From Pseudofabraea citricarpa (Eukaryota > Ascomycota > Leotiomycetes > Helotiales > Dermateaceae), in the NCBI GenBank assembly GCA_029641185.1, contig JAPWGK010000002.1, positions 186,001 through 250,000 on the forward strand: 64,000 nucleotides of DNA, written 5' to 3'. The notes beneath the pieces were generated by a model. That model had not been told where the DNA came from. It ran no database searches and saw nothing but the letters and a program-made list of their open reading frames with translations. Made by a program: the position numbers and the translations under genes. Positions within the stretch are counted from its first letter, which is position 1, and each line of letters opens with the position of its first letter. Positions 23,524 through 35,713 of this stretch are shown piece by piece.

Positions 23524-23980
23524 ATTTGCTCGCTGTCTCCCAATTGTCCTTTGCTCTTGGGGAGTTACAGCAAGATGGGCAGATTGACGAGCAAATCTCT
23601 CGAAAAGAAATCAAGACTTCACAGTTGGAGAATTGTGCATTGGTAGACAGCAAACCATAATTTTCACATTCAAGCGGGACTACTTTTTTTCTTTTTCCTT
23701 TGTGCAATTTTTTTCTTTCAGTTCTCATAGACGGTTCCGGGATACTAGGAATATTATTATTCCTTATGCTCAAAGAGAGGAAGTGCTGAAAGGAACATAA
23801 GGGAGATTGAATGGGGCATTATAAGAAGAAAAGGGACGTGAAAATAAGTTTTTTTACAATGGGTGGCTGATTTTGTGGCAGACCAGATTTCTCATTGTGC
23901 TCGGTCAGCGTATATCAAGTGTCGACGCAATAAGATTGCGAGACGATCAATCCAGCTTCCTCGAGTAACCCCAAACTTCC
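23524..23980. other. Intergenic, promoter of the 1548-aa protein gene
   Basis: No gene is seen. Purine/pyrimidine-biased tracts around 23680-23710 lie upstream of the minus-strand start at 23523. Confidence 0.45.
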
Positions 23981-24310
23981 TCAAGTTCTTCCATTCATGT
24001 CCTCTCTCAGGTTGTCCTCACATTCCCTCATTAATCCCTCGACTTTGTTTCCCCAACTTCTCACATTCGCAGCTCTCACAAACGCCGTCCTCGCTTCCTC
24101 CCACCTCTTCAAATCGCGGAGGCACAAACCGAGATGGTATTGGCATTTGCTCTCTTCGTGAAAGATCTTGTACTCCACTGCCAGTCCGAGTGCGTACTCC
24201 ACGGTTACTAGTGCAGCATCTGGTTCCGAGATGGCGAGAAGGGCGCAGGCTTGTAGGAGGATTCTGTTGATGTTTCGGATTTGGATTGTGTGATTAGTGG
24301 TGGTAGACAT
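23981..24310 (-). CDS. Small TPR-like protein
   Basis: A single exon of 109 residues. After a short polar start the protein is entirely helical. It carries a tetratricopeptide-type pattern, clearest in CQYHLGLCLRDLKRWEEAR followed by AFVRAANVRSWGN, with a preceding helix pair including LLAISEPDAALVTVEYALGL. This gives about two TPR-like helical hairpins, a protein-binding fold. It is short for a TPR protein and may be an adaptor or a fragment of a longer gene. It lies 458 bases downstream of, and in the same direction as, no obvious partner. Confidence 0.6.
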   Translation of the reverse strand: MSTTTNHTIQIRNINRILLQACALLAISEPDAALVTVEYALGLAVEYKIFHEESKCQYHLGLCLRDLKRWEEARTAFVRAANVRSWGNKVEGLMRECEDNLREDMNGRT

Positions 24311-25844
24311 GGCTTTTGTGACTGACGAGACTCCGTTGTTGCTTGATGGTTTTTCTTCGTGAAGCGTTGGCGGTTTATGAAGAGACGTGGAGATTGTCTA
24401 GGGTGGTGTTGTGTTGGGTTCTTGTGGGAAAGAAAGAGACTTTGTGAAGAGTTTTATACACCGCGTAAAGCTCCTAGTTTGTATTCGTTTGAATGGAAGT
24501 TCTAAGACCTTGCCTCTTTATGATCTTTCGTTCGGCTACATACTTATTGATTATTAGGCTCTTCACAATCGCTGCTCGTTACTGGACAAAGCACAAGATT
24601 CTTCCGAGACAAGACAAAGACATATGCCGGACTATGAAGGTATCTCGCTAAACTTTGTACTCTAATATATCCTAAAAGTATTTATTTTATCGTTAATAGG
24701 TAGTGAAACTGACTTCAAATTCTACTTGTTAGCATTTCAAGTCTTTTCCACTCAATAATAATTGCTAAAACTGAAGTTTAGCGATTGATCACGTGACTAC
24801 ATACCAGATGTGTCGTGCTTCCTGTTCGACTGCTTTTGTATGAAGCCTCTTTAGGCTTCATATTAATGATGTTACACCTGATAAGTTATATACTTAAGAA
24901 ACAAGAAAGAGAAAAAAAGAGTGTGTATGGTTCTATTACTTGGATAGAAGGTTGGTGTCGAAAGAAAATCATTCTAGCTGATTCAAATTCAACTTCTTTA
25001 TTCTCCCTCCCCAAAGACTTCCAACTTACTTAAGCTTTTCACGTTGTCGCACTTGGATATAAAAACAAGTGATTCGGGATATTATTTCTTGTTGCTATTA
25101 CTTACTGATGGTAATGGGCAAGTGGGTTTCTTGATTGTGTGTTCAGGGATAGCGTCATAATCATTGAGATCGTGGCCGGCAAAGCACAGGTTGAAAATCC
25201 ACTTGCTAAAGCTGGGAAGTCTTTGGGTGCTATGGAGGTGTTTTCAAGTTCGTTATTATTACCATTGTCGTATACAACAACCTTGCCATCAGGGGCTAGC
25301 TATAGATGACACTTATGTGGATAACCAGTTCGTGTCTGTGCACTTTCACTAATAGCACAGTGAACTCCACAGCGGCTGTCTTTGAAACCAACTGGTACCA
25401 CATGCCGGTCTATAGCATACTAAAGATATAGTTGGAACACTGCTGAACATGGAGATCCTTTCTGTTTGTGCACACGGAGATTGTGCTTGTTTAAGACTCT
25501 TTGGAAGTTGTGCAGCTATAGCAGCAATGCACAAGATGCTATATTATTATTGGATTTCATGGTGGTACATTTATAGGTTTCTCAGTGTAATTTATTACTT
25601 TCTATAATACCTCACTGTGCAGCTTAGACATCAGCTCACTCACTTGATTTCAAATCACGTAAACCAACAATTAGTATGATAAATGCTGAGAAAACTTTTG
25701 AAAAACAGAGACCAACTTTTGATTAAGATTAGCAAAGACTAATTTAAGGTAGCAAGCAAGTAATTAAGTATTAAGAATTCCACCTCATTCCAATCACACC
25801 CCCACCTCCCCCCTTTTTCTAATCGAGCCAATAGCTACCACCAT
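24311..25844. other. AT-rich intergenic stretch
   Basis: About 1.5 kb with many stops in all frames and several runs of A/T. Short frames at 24815-25033 and 25349-25534 show no family resemblance. It could be decayed sequence, but nothing specific supports a transposon. Confidence 0.45.
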
Positions 25845-28230
25845 CTACAAAGGCGGCGCATTCGGATCCTCCAAGCACTGATCAACACGCATAAGCTGCT
25901 TCTTAGTCTTCTTAGCAATGTCGATAAACTGCGGAATATAATTAACCGTCGATTCATACAAGTAATGCATGACGACGAGATTGCCACCCATATTGACGTC
26001 GGATTGGAAAGCCGAGAGCTGCTTCTCGGGTGTCGATGATTGCGCCCAGAGGTAATCCTCGACGTCGACGGACCAGGCGATGAATTTTGAGCCTGGGATG
26101 AGCGCTGCGAGACGCTGTCGAATGCGTGCGCCCTCGGTTCCAAATGGAGGTCGGAAGTAGGTCGATGAGATACCGAGAGTCTTCTTTACGGCTGCGATGT
26201 CTTGGTTGAGTTCCCAATCGATCGCTGCGAGCGTGGGGAGACCTTCCATTGGTGGATGTGTGTATGAGTGGAGAGCCATTTGGTGGCCAAGAGACAGCAT
26301 TTTGTTGTAGATTGTAGAGAGATTGGTTGATGCATCGAGAAGAGGAGCGCCGACTGTAAAGAAAGTGACTTTGATGCCAGCGTCGGTGATAGCTTTGACA
26401 ACACGTTGTGCATACTCTGGACTGCCGTCATCAATAGCGAAAGCGAAAGAGTTAGGTCGAGTACATGAGAAGATAAGTGGAGCTGTAGGAAGTTTGCTGG
26501 GTACTAAGAAGCCGGATGGAACAGTCTTGACAATTTCAATCTTCGAGAATACTGAAGCCTGAGCGGTATAGAATCCTTTCAGAGCAAAACCAATTGTTTT
26601 GCTACGGTCGATGTTGAAGTGTGACAAAGGAACATATATATCCGTCTTTCCACTGTTCGAGTAGCGACCTCCTTCAACAGAATCCCATGTCGCAGGGTAA
26701 GGAGCAACAGCGTCGTTGCAAGTTGGATTATGTTGCAGGAGAGCAATGGTGAAAGCCGAGCTACCTGTGTAGGCAATATGCACGTATCCGTTATCATTCG
26801 GGGTGAGATTTGTACAGCCATTAGTGAGCTGAGTGTACCATGACAAATCCGAATTTCCTTTGGTATTGATGGTCAACTTTCCTCCAGAAACTTTATAAGT
26901 AGTTGGATCATCACCCCCGTGATAGTAGCCTAAGTTATTGTTGTCTGCGTTGGTGAAAGTATCGATCACGTATGCAGAAGGGCCAGTAGTAGCAGGGATT
27001 GTAGAGGAAGGTTGAACAACCTCAGCAGTGGTTGGAATTGGATAGGCACTTCCAGTGGTTCCACAATAGAAAGCAATGGGGCCAAGAGTTACAGCAGAAC
27101 TCAAGCTCGAGAAAAGAAGAGTGACGATGTGATCTGTGTCTATCCCAGGAAACTTGGAAAAAGGAATGGTATAGTATTTCTCCGTCCCATCAAAGACCCA
27201 TCCGAGATCTTTAGACGAAACATCATTCAATACCGGATTATTAGTGGTGCAATCCTTTGCTGTTTGAAGTTCGATTCCAATTGTGGTACCCTTTGGCGCC
27301 TTGATGGTCATGCCGATCCCTCCATAAAAATTTGTTGCTTTGACACATCCGGTGTTGGTATACCAATAAGAAGAAGAGTCAGCAGGAGTCAAGGTGACAT
27401 GATTGTTGGCAACGATGACTGAAGTTGCAGTATCTGGTCTACCTGCAACTGCTTTCATACTTCCATCATCGGATGATGGATTGAGCATGGCATTGTAAAA
27501 GAGGAAAGTGAGGCGGGATTGCGAGGCAAAATCTTCCACGAGAAGGCTCGTACAGGTTCCAGTTGGTGCTGAAGCAGTATTACTAGTTGCAGCTTTTACA
27601 GATGTACTCGACGTCTTTAATGTGGTTGAGCTAACAGAGGCACCACCAGTTGAAGAGTTGGGGCAAACTAATTGAGTCTGGCCAATTTCCCATGCACCAT
27701 CCACAGTGAAAGACCCAAAGACGAGACCTTGAATTGCGTTGAAGTTGGCTCCAGCAAATTTACTAAAGGGTATGGTAACGTTCTGTGTTGAGCCAGTAAG
27801 ACCAGTGACGTCAAAGAAATAACTCTTGTAAGCTGTGGAGCAACTGGTCGAAGTCTGGAATTCTACAGTAACTTGTGCGCCGGCCGGTCCCTTGAGAGGG
27901 AATGTGAGCGCATTGTACTGATTAGTTGTAGCTGCTAGGCAATTGAAGGTGGTGTAGAAGTAGCTGCCGCTCTTGGATGTGAAGGTGACTTTCTTGTTGA
28001 TGGTATCGGCCTTGAAATTAGTAGTAGTAGCATCATCTGACTATGTTAGAATACATCTCACATCTCCCGTTTCTATGGCTGTACTCACCACTTGTCCATT
28101 GTCCAAGAGAATTGGTGTTATTTGCGTACTTTGCATAGTTATCAATCAAAAGATTGGCGGTGCAGGCGGATTGTGAAGGAACTGCGTAGAGCAATGGCAA
28201 CAAGGCCGTGAGGAGTTGGGGAAACTTCAT
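25845..28230 (-). CDS. Secreted polysaccharide (chitin-type) deacetylase with three N-terminal modules
   Basis: Exons 28230-28089 and 28036-25845 give 777 residues. A signal peptide (MKFPQLLTALLPLLYAVPSQS) indicates secretion. Residues from about 565 form a NodB/CE4 domain: AIDDGSPEY near 581 (metal and base aspartates), HSYTHPPM near 637 (metal histidines), RPPFG near 676, WSVDVEDYLW and VVMHYLY. The metal triad Asp-His-His is therefore kept. Upstream lie three related beta-rich modules, each with an aromatic motif ending in cysteine (SYFYTTFNC about 73, SYWYTNTGC about 270, LSWYTQLTNGC about 446) and a closing motif (IPFSKF, IPFSKF, VPLSHF). They may bind carbohydrate, which is inference. 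The CE4 family removes acetyl groups from chitin, peptidoglycan or xylan; chitin is the likeliest fungal substrate. Confidence 0.9.
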
Positions 28231-29096
28231 TTCGAGTACAGTCTGTGAAGAAGCTAGAATGAGAGGATGATCGAGTACGATTGAACGTCTCAAGCAGAAT
28301 TAAAAATATATAAGGATCGGAAACCGATAGAGTGAAAAGAGCGTGGTTGATCAAAAAGGAAAGAAGTGGCCGCGGATCTTGTGATATACAATAGCCTCCT
28401 CAGTGGAACAACATCCCACTAAAGAAACTCTCATTTTATTACTCGCATGGTCCCTCCCGTATGAGTCGAGTGACATGACAGAAGAGTGCATTAGACGTCT
28501 TGTAAGTTCCTTTTGGGGGACGACCAGCATGACTAGACGAGCTCCCGGACGCGTTATTGACGCCATCTGAAGTCCGATGGCTTGGCCATCGTACCCCGGA
28601 ATTCTTGACTGCATATCAAAATGACAGATAGCTCTTGACCGCAAAAGCTTCAAGAGTCGAGCCGTTTGATCTGCCCGCTGCAGAGACAATACGAGCTGCA
28701 GCATGCAAGTCTGCAAAGCCAGCGTTGGCTTTGTTTGAATCACCCGAATGTTTCTCTGGGTAAAGTCAAAGGCAAAGAGGCGTCGAAGGCCAGAGCAGCC
28801 TGGAACCCCTGAAAGGCTCAGTCGATTAGTGTTCTGGCGGCCGATCGCTTGGCTGTCGATTTACGCTTAAAGTAGGCTGGCTGTACAGCACAATGGTCCG
28901 AGCCCTAGCTAGATGGAGCAGCCCTTCAATTATTGGTCTTCCAGAGTTGAGAAAAATCGTCTTGTTCAATGGTTTCTTTGCTCCTAGGAGTCTTTTCAAT
29001 ACTCCATAATCGACTAACGTTACAGGAAATGATAGCCAGGCTCGCGAGAGCAAGTTTCCTCCTTCTAAAGCAGACGCCAAATCATGTCGCCCAGTA
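28231..29096. other. Intergenic, nothing supported
   Basis: This is the upstream region of the deacetylase and the 3' side of the TFIIIC gene. The minus-strand frame 28351-28743 has no recognised domain. Confidence 0.5.
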
Positions 29097-30490
29097 TTAC
29101 CATTCATACGGCAGGGTATCATCGTCTTCTCCAGGTGCATCTTCATCGTATAAATCTTCACCATTATAAAACCCTTCCACGCCCGGGAAGGCCGCCCCAT
29201 TCTCGTCATATAAATCATCAAAAGCTGGATCTCCACCAACCATACTGGTGTCTTCCTCAATGTCAGACCACCGCTGGGGAGTGGGCATTGAAATCCCATC
29301 TCCGTACTCTGTACCAGCAATCGAGTCAGGTAAACCATCCGCCCCGAACCCGTGCTGCTGTTGTTCAAAGACGGTAGGAAGACGAGATATCTGTACCGAT
29401 CTCTTGGATCTTCCAGGGCGAGTCTTAGTCTCACGGCTGAATTTGGGTGGTCGTCCTCGTAAACTCTCGGTGACCTGGTAGCCTCTCTCAGCATCCTCCT
29501 TATCCATCACCTGCAGCCTCTCCCGTGCCCGTTCGGCAGTTTTACCGCCTCTCTTGATGCCACGAGCCAATTTGGTCCGTTCCTGCTTCCGTTGATCTTC
29601 GAGATACCTCTCCCATTGCCTTTTGCTCTTCCTCCTTGAAGCTATGACTGTGACTGCATCTTGCTCTCCCTTCTTGGCCTTGAGTGCCATTATCTTCTCC
29701 AAGAACCTGCCCTGCTCCTTGCGCTTGCTGCTTGCACCATGGCCGATGGGAATTCTTAGATTCGGAGGAACACGGTCGTTATCTCTCTGAATTGGACTGA
29801 CACTACCATCATTTTCTCTGGGCTCCAAATGCACCGGCTGTGAGACAATGCGGGCGGAACTTGCTGCTAGGAGGTCTACACCTTGGGGTAAAGATCGGAG
29901 AGCAGGTAGAGGGTCATCAGGATCATGCGCAACAAATAGCAATTCGGTGCCAATATTCTGTTCCCAATGACAGGTATACACTTTTCCACCATAAGATACC
30001 ACAGGTTTAGGCGTATCTAGGTCCAATATCTGCACCTCGGTGACTCTCGGTATATGAATCTCTTCTGCTCCTGTTGACTTGCTGACTTCGTTGCCATTCT
30101 CGCCATCTGCGTCTTCCATCCCTTGCGCGTCTTCCGCGTCTTCGGCCAGAGGCGCAGGTTCTTCAGGTATCGCAGACTGAAGCTGCTCGCGGCCGGGATC
30201 GACCCATCCAAGATTCTTCCCAACCCTACCAACCGGCTTGGTCTTCTTTGGCTTTTTCTGCGTCGTTCCAGGCTGGGTCAGGTCCAAAGTAACATAGTAT
30301 GTCTGCAGATGGACACGTTAGCAGGATAAGGCACGAAACATGCAGTAAATCCTACCTCGGTTTCGGTTGTGGAGTATTCATATTCCCATTCATCGGATCC
30401 CTCTGCGTCATCTGGTGTGGTCATTGCTGCTGGTGATGGAGGGGTATCGAGCATATCTGCCATTGACGATGTGCCATATTGTTGCGCCAT
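29097..30490 (-). CDS. TFIIIC subunit, tau55/GTF3C6-type
   Basis: Exons 30490-30356 and 30302-29097 give 446 residues. The join produces TETETYYVTLDLTQP, matching the start of the TFIIIC small-subunit triple-barrel domain. The domain continues around residues 125-205 with VQILDLDTPKPVVSYGGKVY, WEQNIGTELLF and VDLLAASSARIV. This domain dimerises with the tau95-type subunit in the RNA polymerase III factor that binds tRNA-gene A boxes. Downstream the protein is charged and disordered, with a basic KRQWERYLEDQRKQERTKLA segment and an acidic C-terminus ending LPYEW. The 53-base intron has a CTAAC branch site and a CTGCAG acceptor. Expected location is the nucleus. Confidence 0.88.
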
Positions 30491-31147
30491 TATGGCCGGC
30501 GATTGGTATGGGGATCAGGTGCCAGGTGGATGTATAGAGGCATTAGGTATACAAATACGCAGTGAACGAAGGGAATTCTACAAATTTTGGTTATAGTCCG
30601 TAGCAACGATGGAATCTGTCGCGATATTTTAATTCGAAGAGCTATTATGTAAGCGACATTTCCGGTGGACGTCGCGTCGAGTTTATGATTCCTTAACTTC
30701 GCCCATTTTTTATATTTATATCGAAGTAAATAAGGCTACAGACCGATAAATAAGTAGGACGACCGGGGAAGATAGCCATTCTAATAGAGTCTGGAATTGA
30801 AAAGAAACAGAAGTCTGGAACAGATAATTTGAAGAGTATCACGGCACGTATCCGTGCGGCAGGATATACCAAGTTTAAGGAGGATTGGATTCAGAAGACA
30901 GATGGAACCAGGGGAAAGCTAGGAATATCTTCATTTTTAAAGAGTATATGGAAATCTCTTCTCGCTAGGAGAATATATAGAGGCGAGTATAAGACGAGGG
31001 AAAGTATGCTAGAGATACTACTTGTATTTAAGTACGATTCTATTTAAGCACGATTCCTCCGCCACTGAAGCTTCTCCCTTTAATCGCCCATTCAATCAAT
31101 TCACACAACCTACGAATCCACTGCCACAGCATCAAATATCACTCAAA
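30491..31147. other. AT-rich intergenic stretch
   Basis: From about 30600 to 31070 the sequence is AT-rich and purine-biased. The plus-strand frame 30829-31047 is a weak candidate without a recognised domain. Confidence 0.45.
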
Positions 31148-32031
31148 CTACTTGACTAAAGCGCCCATTACATGCGGCAGCATGTGATATCTGGGTTCAC
31201 CGTCAGGTTTCTGCAAGTTGATCTTGCTCCAATCTCCAGAGTCCCGAAGAAACTGTTCCGTATCCCTTCTGATGCTGCAGCCTCCAACAAGATGGGGCCA
31301 GATGAGATCGATTGTCCCTATGATCGTCAGTGTCACATCCATGCAATATGCTGCTTGAAGACTTACATTGATACCAATCAATAACGCCCGTTTCGCGTGT
31401 AACAACATGTTCATAGAGTATCCATTGACCTCCGGGCTTTAAATAGCCATACAGATCCTGGATCATGGTCTTTGAATTCGGGACACTGCAAAGGCATTGA
31501 ACGGTTGTAATACTGTCAATGCTTCCGCGATCGAGACCAAAAGTGCCGAGATCCTCGACGCCGACTGGAACCACGGTATAGATGTCGGATAAACCGTTCT
31601 CCTTAATCTTCTTTCGAAGAGATTCGTGATGATCAAGGTTGGGCTCCACACCATATACCTTGGTGACCTTTGTTAAATCGAAATGGGGCAACCACTCGCC
31701 GGTTCCTGGACCTGCTCGTTATGTCAGTCATGCTAGTAAATCTAGGAGTTCGGAATAGGAAAAACATACCAACATCGAGAACAATACCGCTGGCCTGAGC
31801 TACGAGTGGTGCGATTCTCGCGTGGAACTCTGGAGTAGCCATGGCAGGCCCGTAGACCTTCCAGAAGCTCGTGAAACCCAAGTCCTTGACTCGGGAAACG
31901 GAAGCAAGAGTGCGAAACTCAAAATGTAGAAGAAGGTGGAAAATCGTTTTGATATTGTACCAACAAACAATGGTCAGGAAGACTAGGGGTTGGACGATAA
32001 ACGCCGCTACCTCTAGAGTTTTGTCAAACAT
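31148..32031 (-). CDS. Membrane-anchored METTL7-like methyltransferase
   Basis: Exons 32031-31770, 31711-31367 and 31317-31148 give 258 residues. Residues 8-30 form a hydrophobic anchor (VAAFIVQPLVFLTIVCWYNI). The joined sequence across intron 1 reads IVLDVGPGTGEWLPHFDLTK, the glycine-rich S-adenosylmethionine-binding motif I of class I methyltransferases. Motifs further on include VYGVEPNLDHH (acidic loop), SITTVQCLCSVPN and LKPGGQWILYEHV. The C-terminal part (WPHLVGGCSIRRDT) matches the METTL7-type tail. Human relatives methylate thiols on the ER or lipid droplets; the fungal substrate is unknown. The start at 32031 is chosen because it puts the anchor at the N-terminus. Confidence 0.88.
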
Positions 32032-32276
32032 GCTAAATATGATATCAAAAATCGGGGAAACCAAAAAAGACGGATGAAAGAAAACGGGAGAAGAGGTGTG
32101 GATGGCAGGATTCAATATATAATGGTCGGCGATCTCGGTCTAACCCATTCAACGCTTGGTCTCATGCACCCACCACAAACTCGAACTCCTGCTGATATCG
32201 GTACAGGGGGGCAACCACCCACCATGTTCAATGCTTCCATGTGTTTCGGTGAAATGAACCATTTTGATTCTTATAA

Positions 32277-35200
32277 TTACATACGACTTCTTTCCCCTTT
32301 GGGCATTTTCCGATCTTCCAAAGCTTCGAGATCCTTTTTCTTGTGGAAATGCGGCGCGGCCTCATGCAACCATTCTGGTTTTATCGGCAGACAACTTCGC
32401 ATATATTCCTTCGTGGTCTGCACAAGCTCGTAGTATATCATCATCTTGACAGGTGGATTCGAGTCCATGAGAACGGAAGATGGATGTACATAGACCGTTG
32501 TACTATTCTTTACCGTGCGGTAAGAATCGCCCCCACGTTGCAGTCTTGCTGCGTTTGGGAAGAATCCAGCAGTGATGGCCTTTTGTATGGGCACCAAGTC
32601 AGCAGCGCCGACACTGGAAAGAGTAACCTCGACACGCTCGCAAAGTTTTGCAAGCTGGTCACGCACATCTCGAGCTCGTGTGAGGGATCGCTGCTGAAGG
32701 AAATTCTCCTTCGCCCAAACATAACTGAAATCGCTGTCGACCCATTGATTCCAGATATTCAGCAAAGTGAGATGATCGCCGCCGTCCTTGACAGTGAAGC
32801 GTGCTCGAGCACTATCAGCATGGATCTTCTTGTCCTTTGGTCGGAAGAAAAGTGCGGAGGCTTCCGAAAGCATGGACACGATCGAAAGGACTTCTTCCAC
32901 GCAACCGAGTTTGTCAGCGGCGAGAATGGCTTTCGCGAGCATGGGGTCTGTTGGAAATTCAGCCATTTGACGTCCCATCTTGGTTAGCTCGCCCTGGTGG
33001 TTCAATGCCTGCAAAGCGAACAGCTGGTTCAGCGCCCCAATCAGAGTTTCTGTGGGTGGTGGGTCCATGAACTCGAATTCCAGCAGATCGTTGATTCCGA
33101 GAGATTTGAGTTGCAAAACAACTCCATTTAGGTTCGTTCGTTGAATTTCGGGTGTCGTTGATTCTTCCATCTCGTTCATGAATGCCCATTTTGTATACAG
33201 TCGGAAACATTTTCCAGGCCCTACACGCCCGGCTCGACCACTTCTTTGATTTGCTGATGCACGAGAACAAGGCACAGCCACAAGTTTCGACATACCGGTT
33301 GCAGGATTGTAAATGTTCTCCTTTACGAAGCCAGGGTCGATAACATAAACAATGCCATCAATCGTCAAACTCGTCTCGGCAATATTGGTGGCAAGAACGA
33401 CCTTCCGTGCGCCATCGGGAGTAGGCTCGAATATCTTGCTTTGAAGTTCTGATGGCAGATTTGCATAGATCGGACAGATGACGAGCTCAGGCACTCGGCT
33501 CCCAAGTTTTCTTGAAATTTCCGTGATGTTCTGTTCAGCCGCTTCGATCTCATCCTGTCCAGTCAAAAACACTAGAATATCGCCTTTGCCCTGGGTTGTA
33601 TGGATCTGAAAAACAGTAGTGATAGCAGCGGCGAGGTAGTTGGCTTCTGGTTGCGGTGTGTAGTGAATATCGACCGGATATCTTCGACCAGGAATGTTGA
33701 AAATCGGTGCATCGTCGAAATATTCGGCGAATTTTGCCGCATTCATGGTAGCAGAAGAGATCAGTAGCTTCATCTCAGGTCGTTCTCTTGCAAGATCTTT
33801 GACAAGCGCCAGAAGAATATCTGTATGCACTGTTCTCTCGTGGGCCTCGTCAATCATCAATGCGGAATATCCTCCCAGGTCCGGCTCAGTCATAAACTCT
33901 CGTAGCAGCATACCATCAGTCATGTACTTCAGTACGGTCTTGTCGCTGGTTGAATCCTCGAATCGAATTGAGTATCCAACTTCATTACCGACTTTGACTC
34001 CCATTTCGTCAGCCACACGAGCTGCAACACTCATGGCAGCCACTCGACGAGGCTGTGTACACCCAACTTTTAAACCTCCCTTGGTGTATCCTGCTTCATG
34101 TAGGTATTGTGGTAGTTGTGTAGTTTTACCGCTACCGGTCTCTCCAACAATAACAAGAATCTGGTATTCAGCAAGGGCAGCCAGGAACGGTTCACGATAC
34201 TGATAAATGGGTAGACTTTTGCGAGTTTCTTCCATAGACAGCGCTTTCTTTTCAGCTGCTTTAAGCTGTTCAGCTAGAAAGCGATCTTCCTTGCTGAGTC
34301 CTTTGCCCTCCCCTGGCAATTTTGAATCCATCACCCATTTGATGCCTTGCTCTTCATCTAGAACATAATCATATTCTCCTTCGTCGACTCGTTCCGTGCT
34401 CTTAATTTGAGCTTTGGCTTTGGCAGCCTGCTCGTTTTCCCATTCTTCGTGCTCCGTAACAAACTTCTCGTGACCATATTCATCCCGGTCCACATATCGC
34501 TTGTACATAGCATCCTCTTTCTTCTTCCTATCAATCTTGCCCTTCTCCGTGATATAATCTTCTGGCATAGCATAACCATCGAGATGATCGTCGATTTTTA
34601 ATCGCTCTTCAGCTATTCGTAGAACCTCCCTGTTCTTAGCGAATTCGGCCTTTTCCTTCTCAGAAAGTTTTGCACCACTGCGCAGTTCCTCAGTTTCCTC
34701 TACAACTTGTTTCCTCAATAGAGCCAGTCGTTCAGCCTCTCTCTTTTTAAGGTATTCCTGTCTTGACCTTTCTCTAAGGTCCGGAAGTGCAGCACTACGG
34801 GCAGCAGCATCTTCTGCCAGTAATCTTCGCTGAGCAAGTATCTTTCCCTCTTTGGTAGACGAACGATCCTCGACGAGTTTTTTGGTCTTGTCGGCATCTT
34901 TTGACTGCAACCTCTTTGCGAAAGCATCCTTCTCCTCTTGGTCCTTCTTTCGCTCCCTCTCAGCCACAGCCTCTTCTGACATGTCCAATTGCTCCTCCTG
35001 CTCATGGTCTGTCTTAATTCTTTTTGAGGCTGACTCTTGAAATTCTGGTTCCTCCTCTGAAACGTACTCTTCGTCGCCCCATCTATCGTCGAAATCCGCT
35101 TCGTTTGCGTCTCGCCGTCGGATAGTCTTTGATCGGTGTTCCGTTTCGCGCCGCGGCGATCGTTCTCTACTTCGCTCTCGATCTCTTGTGCTTCTTTCGC

Positions 35201-35318
35201 GCCTCGAGGATGACTTTTCCCCATGTCTGCGCTTCTCCTTCTTCTTCTCTACCACTTTCGCCGGCCCAAGGTCTTCCTCCTCCATAGGGAGAAGAGCATA
35301 CTTCTTGGCGGCGCCCAT
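32277..35318 (-). CDS. PRP2: Pre-mRNA-splicing DEAH helicase Prp2/Cdc28 (DHX16)
   Basis: A 1013-residue uninterrupted frame. All DEAH motifs are visible: GETGSGKTT (392-400), [22 protein letters not shown] (490-493), SAT (522-524), [12 protein letters not shown], and QRSGRAGR (691-698). The HA2 and OB-fold domains follow, ending with the Prp2-type [20 protein letters not shown] and [19 protein letters not shown]. The enzyme remodels the spliceosome before the first catalytic step. The N-terminal 380 residues are charged and helical. The usual N-terminal helical domain of about 80-90 residues that precedes KKYALLP-like sequence in relatives is absent from this frame. A 52-base intron just upstream could add an in-frame N-terminal extension from 35514, but it does not resemble that domain. 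The gene is divergent from the DnaJ gene. Confidence 0.93.
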   Translation of the reverse strand: MGAAKKYALLPMEEEDLGPAKVVEKKKEKRRHGEKSSSRRERSTRDRERSRERSPRRETEHRSKTIRRRDANEADFDDRWGDEEYVSEEEPEFQESASKRIKTDHEQEEQLDMSEEAVAERERKKDQEEKDAFAKRLQSKDADKTKKLVEDRSSTKEGKILAQRRLLAEDAAARSAALPDLRERSRQEYLKKREAERLALLRKQVVEETEELRSGAKLSEKEKAEFAKNREVLRIAEERLKIDDHLDGYAMPEDYITEKGKIDRKKKEDAMYKRYVDRDEYGHEKFVTEHEEWENEQAAKAKAQIKSTERVDEGEYDYVLDEEQGIKWVMDSKLPGEGKGLSKEDRFLAEQLKAAEKKALSMEETRKSLPIYQYREPFLAALAEYQILVIVGETGSGKTTQLPQYLHEAGYTKGGLKVGCTQPRRVAAMSVAARVADEMGVKVGNEVGYSIRFEDSTSDKTVLKYMTDGMLLREFMTEPDLGGYSALMIDEAHERTVHTDILLALVKDLARERPEMKLLISSATMNAAKFAEYFDDAPIFNIPGRRYPVDIHYTPQPEANYLAAAITTVFQIHTTQGKGDILVFLTGQDEIEAAEQNITEISRKLGSRVPELVICPIYANLPSELQSKIFEPTPDGARKVVLATNIAETSLTIDGIVYVIDPGFVKENIYNPATGMSKLVAVPCSRASANQRSGRAGRVGPGKCFRLYTKWAFMNEMEESTTPEIQRTNLNGVVLQLKSLGINDLLEFEFMDPPPTETLIGALNQLFALQALNHQGELTKMGRQMAEFPTDPMLAKAILAADKLGCVEEVLSIVSMLSEASALFFRPKDKKIHADSARARFTVKDGGDHLTLLNIWNQWVDSDFSYVWAKENFLQQRSLTRARDVRDQLAKLCERVEVTLSSVGAADLVPIQKAITAGFFPNAARLQRGGDSYRTVKNSTTVYVHPSSVLMDSNPPVKMMIYYELVQTTKEYMRSCLPIKPEWLHEAAPHFHKKKDLEALEDRKMPKGERSRM

Positions 35319-35337
35319 CGTGATAAGAGAAGCTGGC

Positions 35338-35389
35338 CTGCAAATCCCTGTTAGCGCAGTACTTTGGTGATGTTTTGATGAGAAAATAC
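35338..35389 (-). other. Probable leader intron of the Prp2 gene
   Basis: On the minus strand the sequence begins GTATTTTC, has a GCGCTAACAGG branch site and ends TTTGCAG, 52 bases in all. Removing it joins an upstream open frame (ATG at 35514) in phase with the Prp2 start at 35318. It is therefore either a 5'-UTR intron or the first coding intron. Confidence 0.6.
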
Positions 35390-35571
35390 TGACAGATGGA
35401 GAGAAATCTTGTCAGTAAAAGCGACCCAGAAAATGACGGTCGTTGGCTCTTGATCGCGACTGACATTGAGGCCTCAGGCACATATTTATTTCGGCCCGTC
35501 TTGGCTCCGGTCAAGGGTGGCTAACCCCGGTCTATCTGGAATTTGGCAATCTGGTATCTTTGGATTTATCG

Positions 35572-35581
35572 ATTGGATTGG
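35572..35581 (-). promoter_or_regulatory. Tandem CCAAT boxes in a divergent promoter
   Basis: The plus strand reads ATTGGATTGG, so two CCAAT boxes lie side by side on the minus strand within the 395-base interval between the Prp2 and DnaJ start codons. Binding by a CCAAT complex is inferred only. Confidence 0.35.
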
Positions 35582-35713
35582 GCTGCCCACCTCTCGTTCT
35601 CCTTGTAACACTTTTCTGGCCTGAAGTTGTCGTCCCTCATTTGATATTCATGCGTGTATTACAATCAATTTCATAGAAGTGTTTTATTTGTTGCTGGCGC
35701 ATTTCTCGGCGCA

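Noticed and set aside
28351..28743. Minus-strand frame of 130 codons upstream of the deacetylase
   Set aside because: No domain, and it lies where the deacetylase promoter should be.
30829..31047. AT-rich plus frame that might be a transposon remnant
   Set aside because: No reverse transcriptase, transposase or terminal repeat pattern could be recognised.
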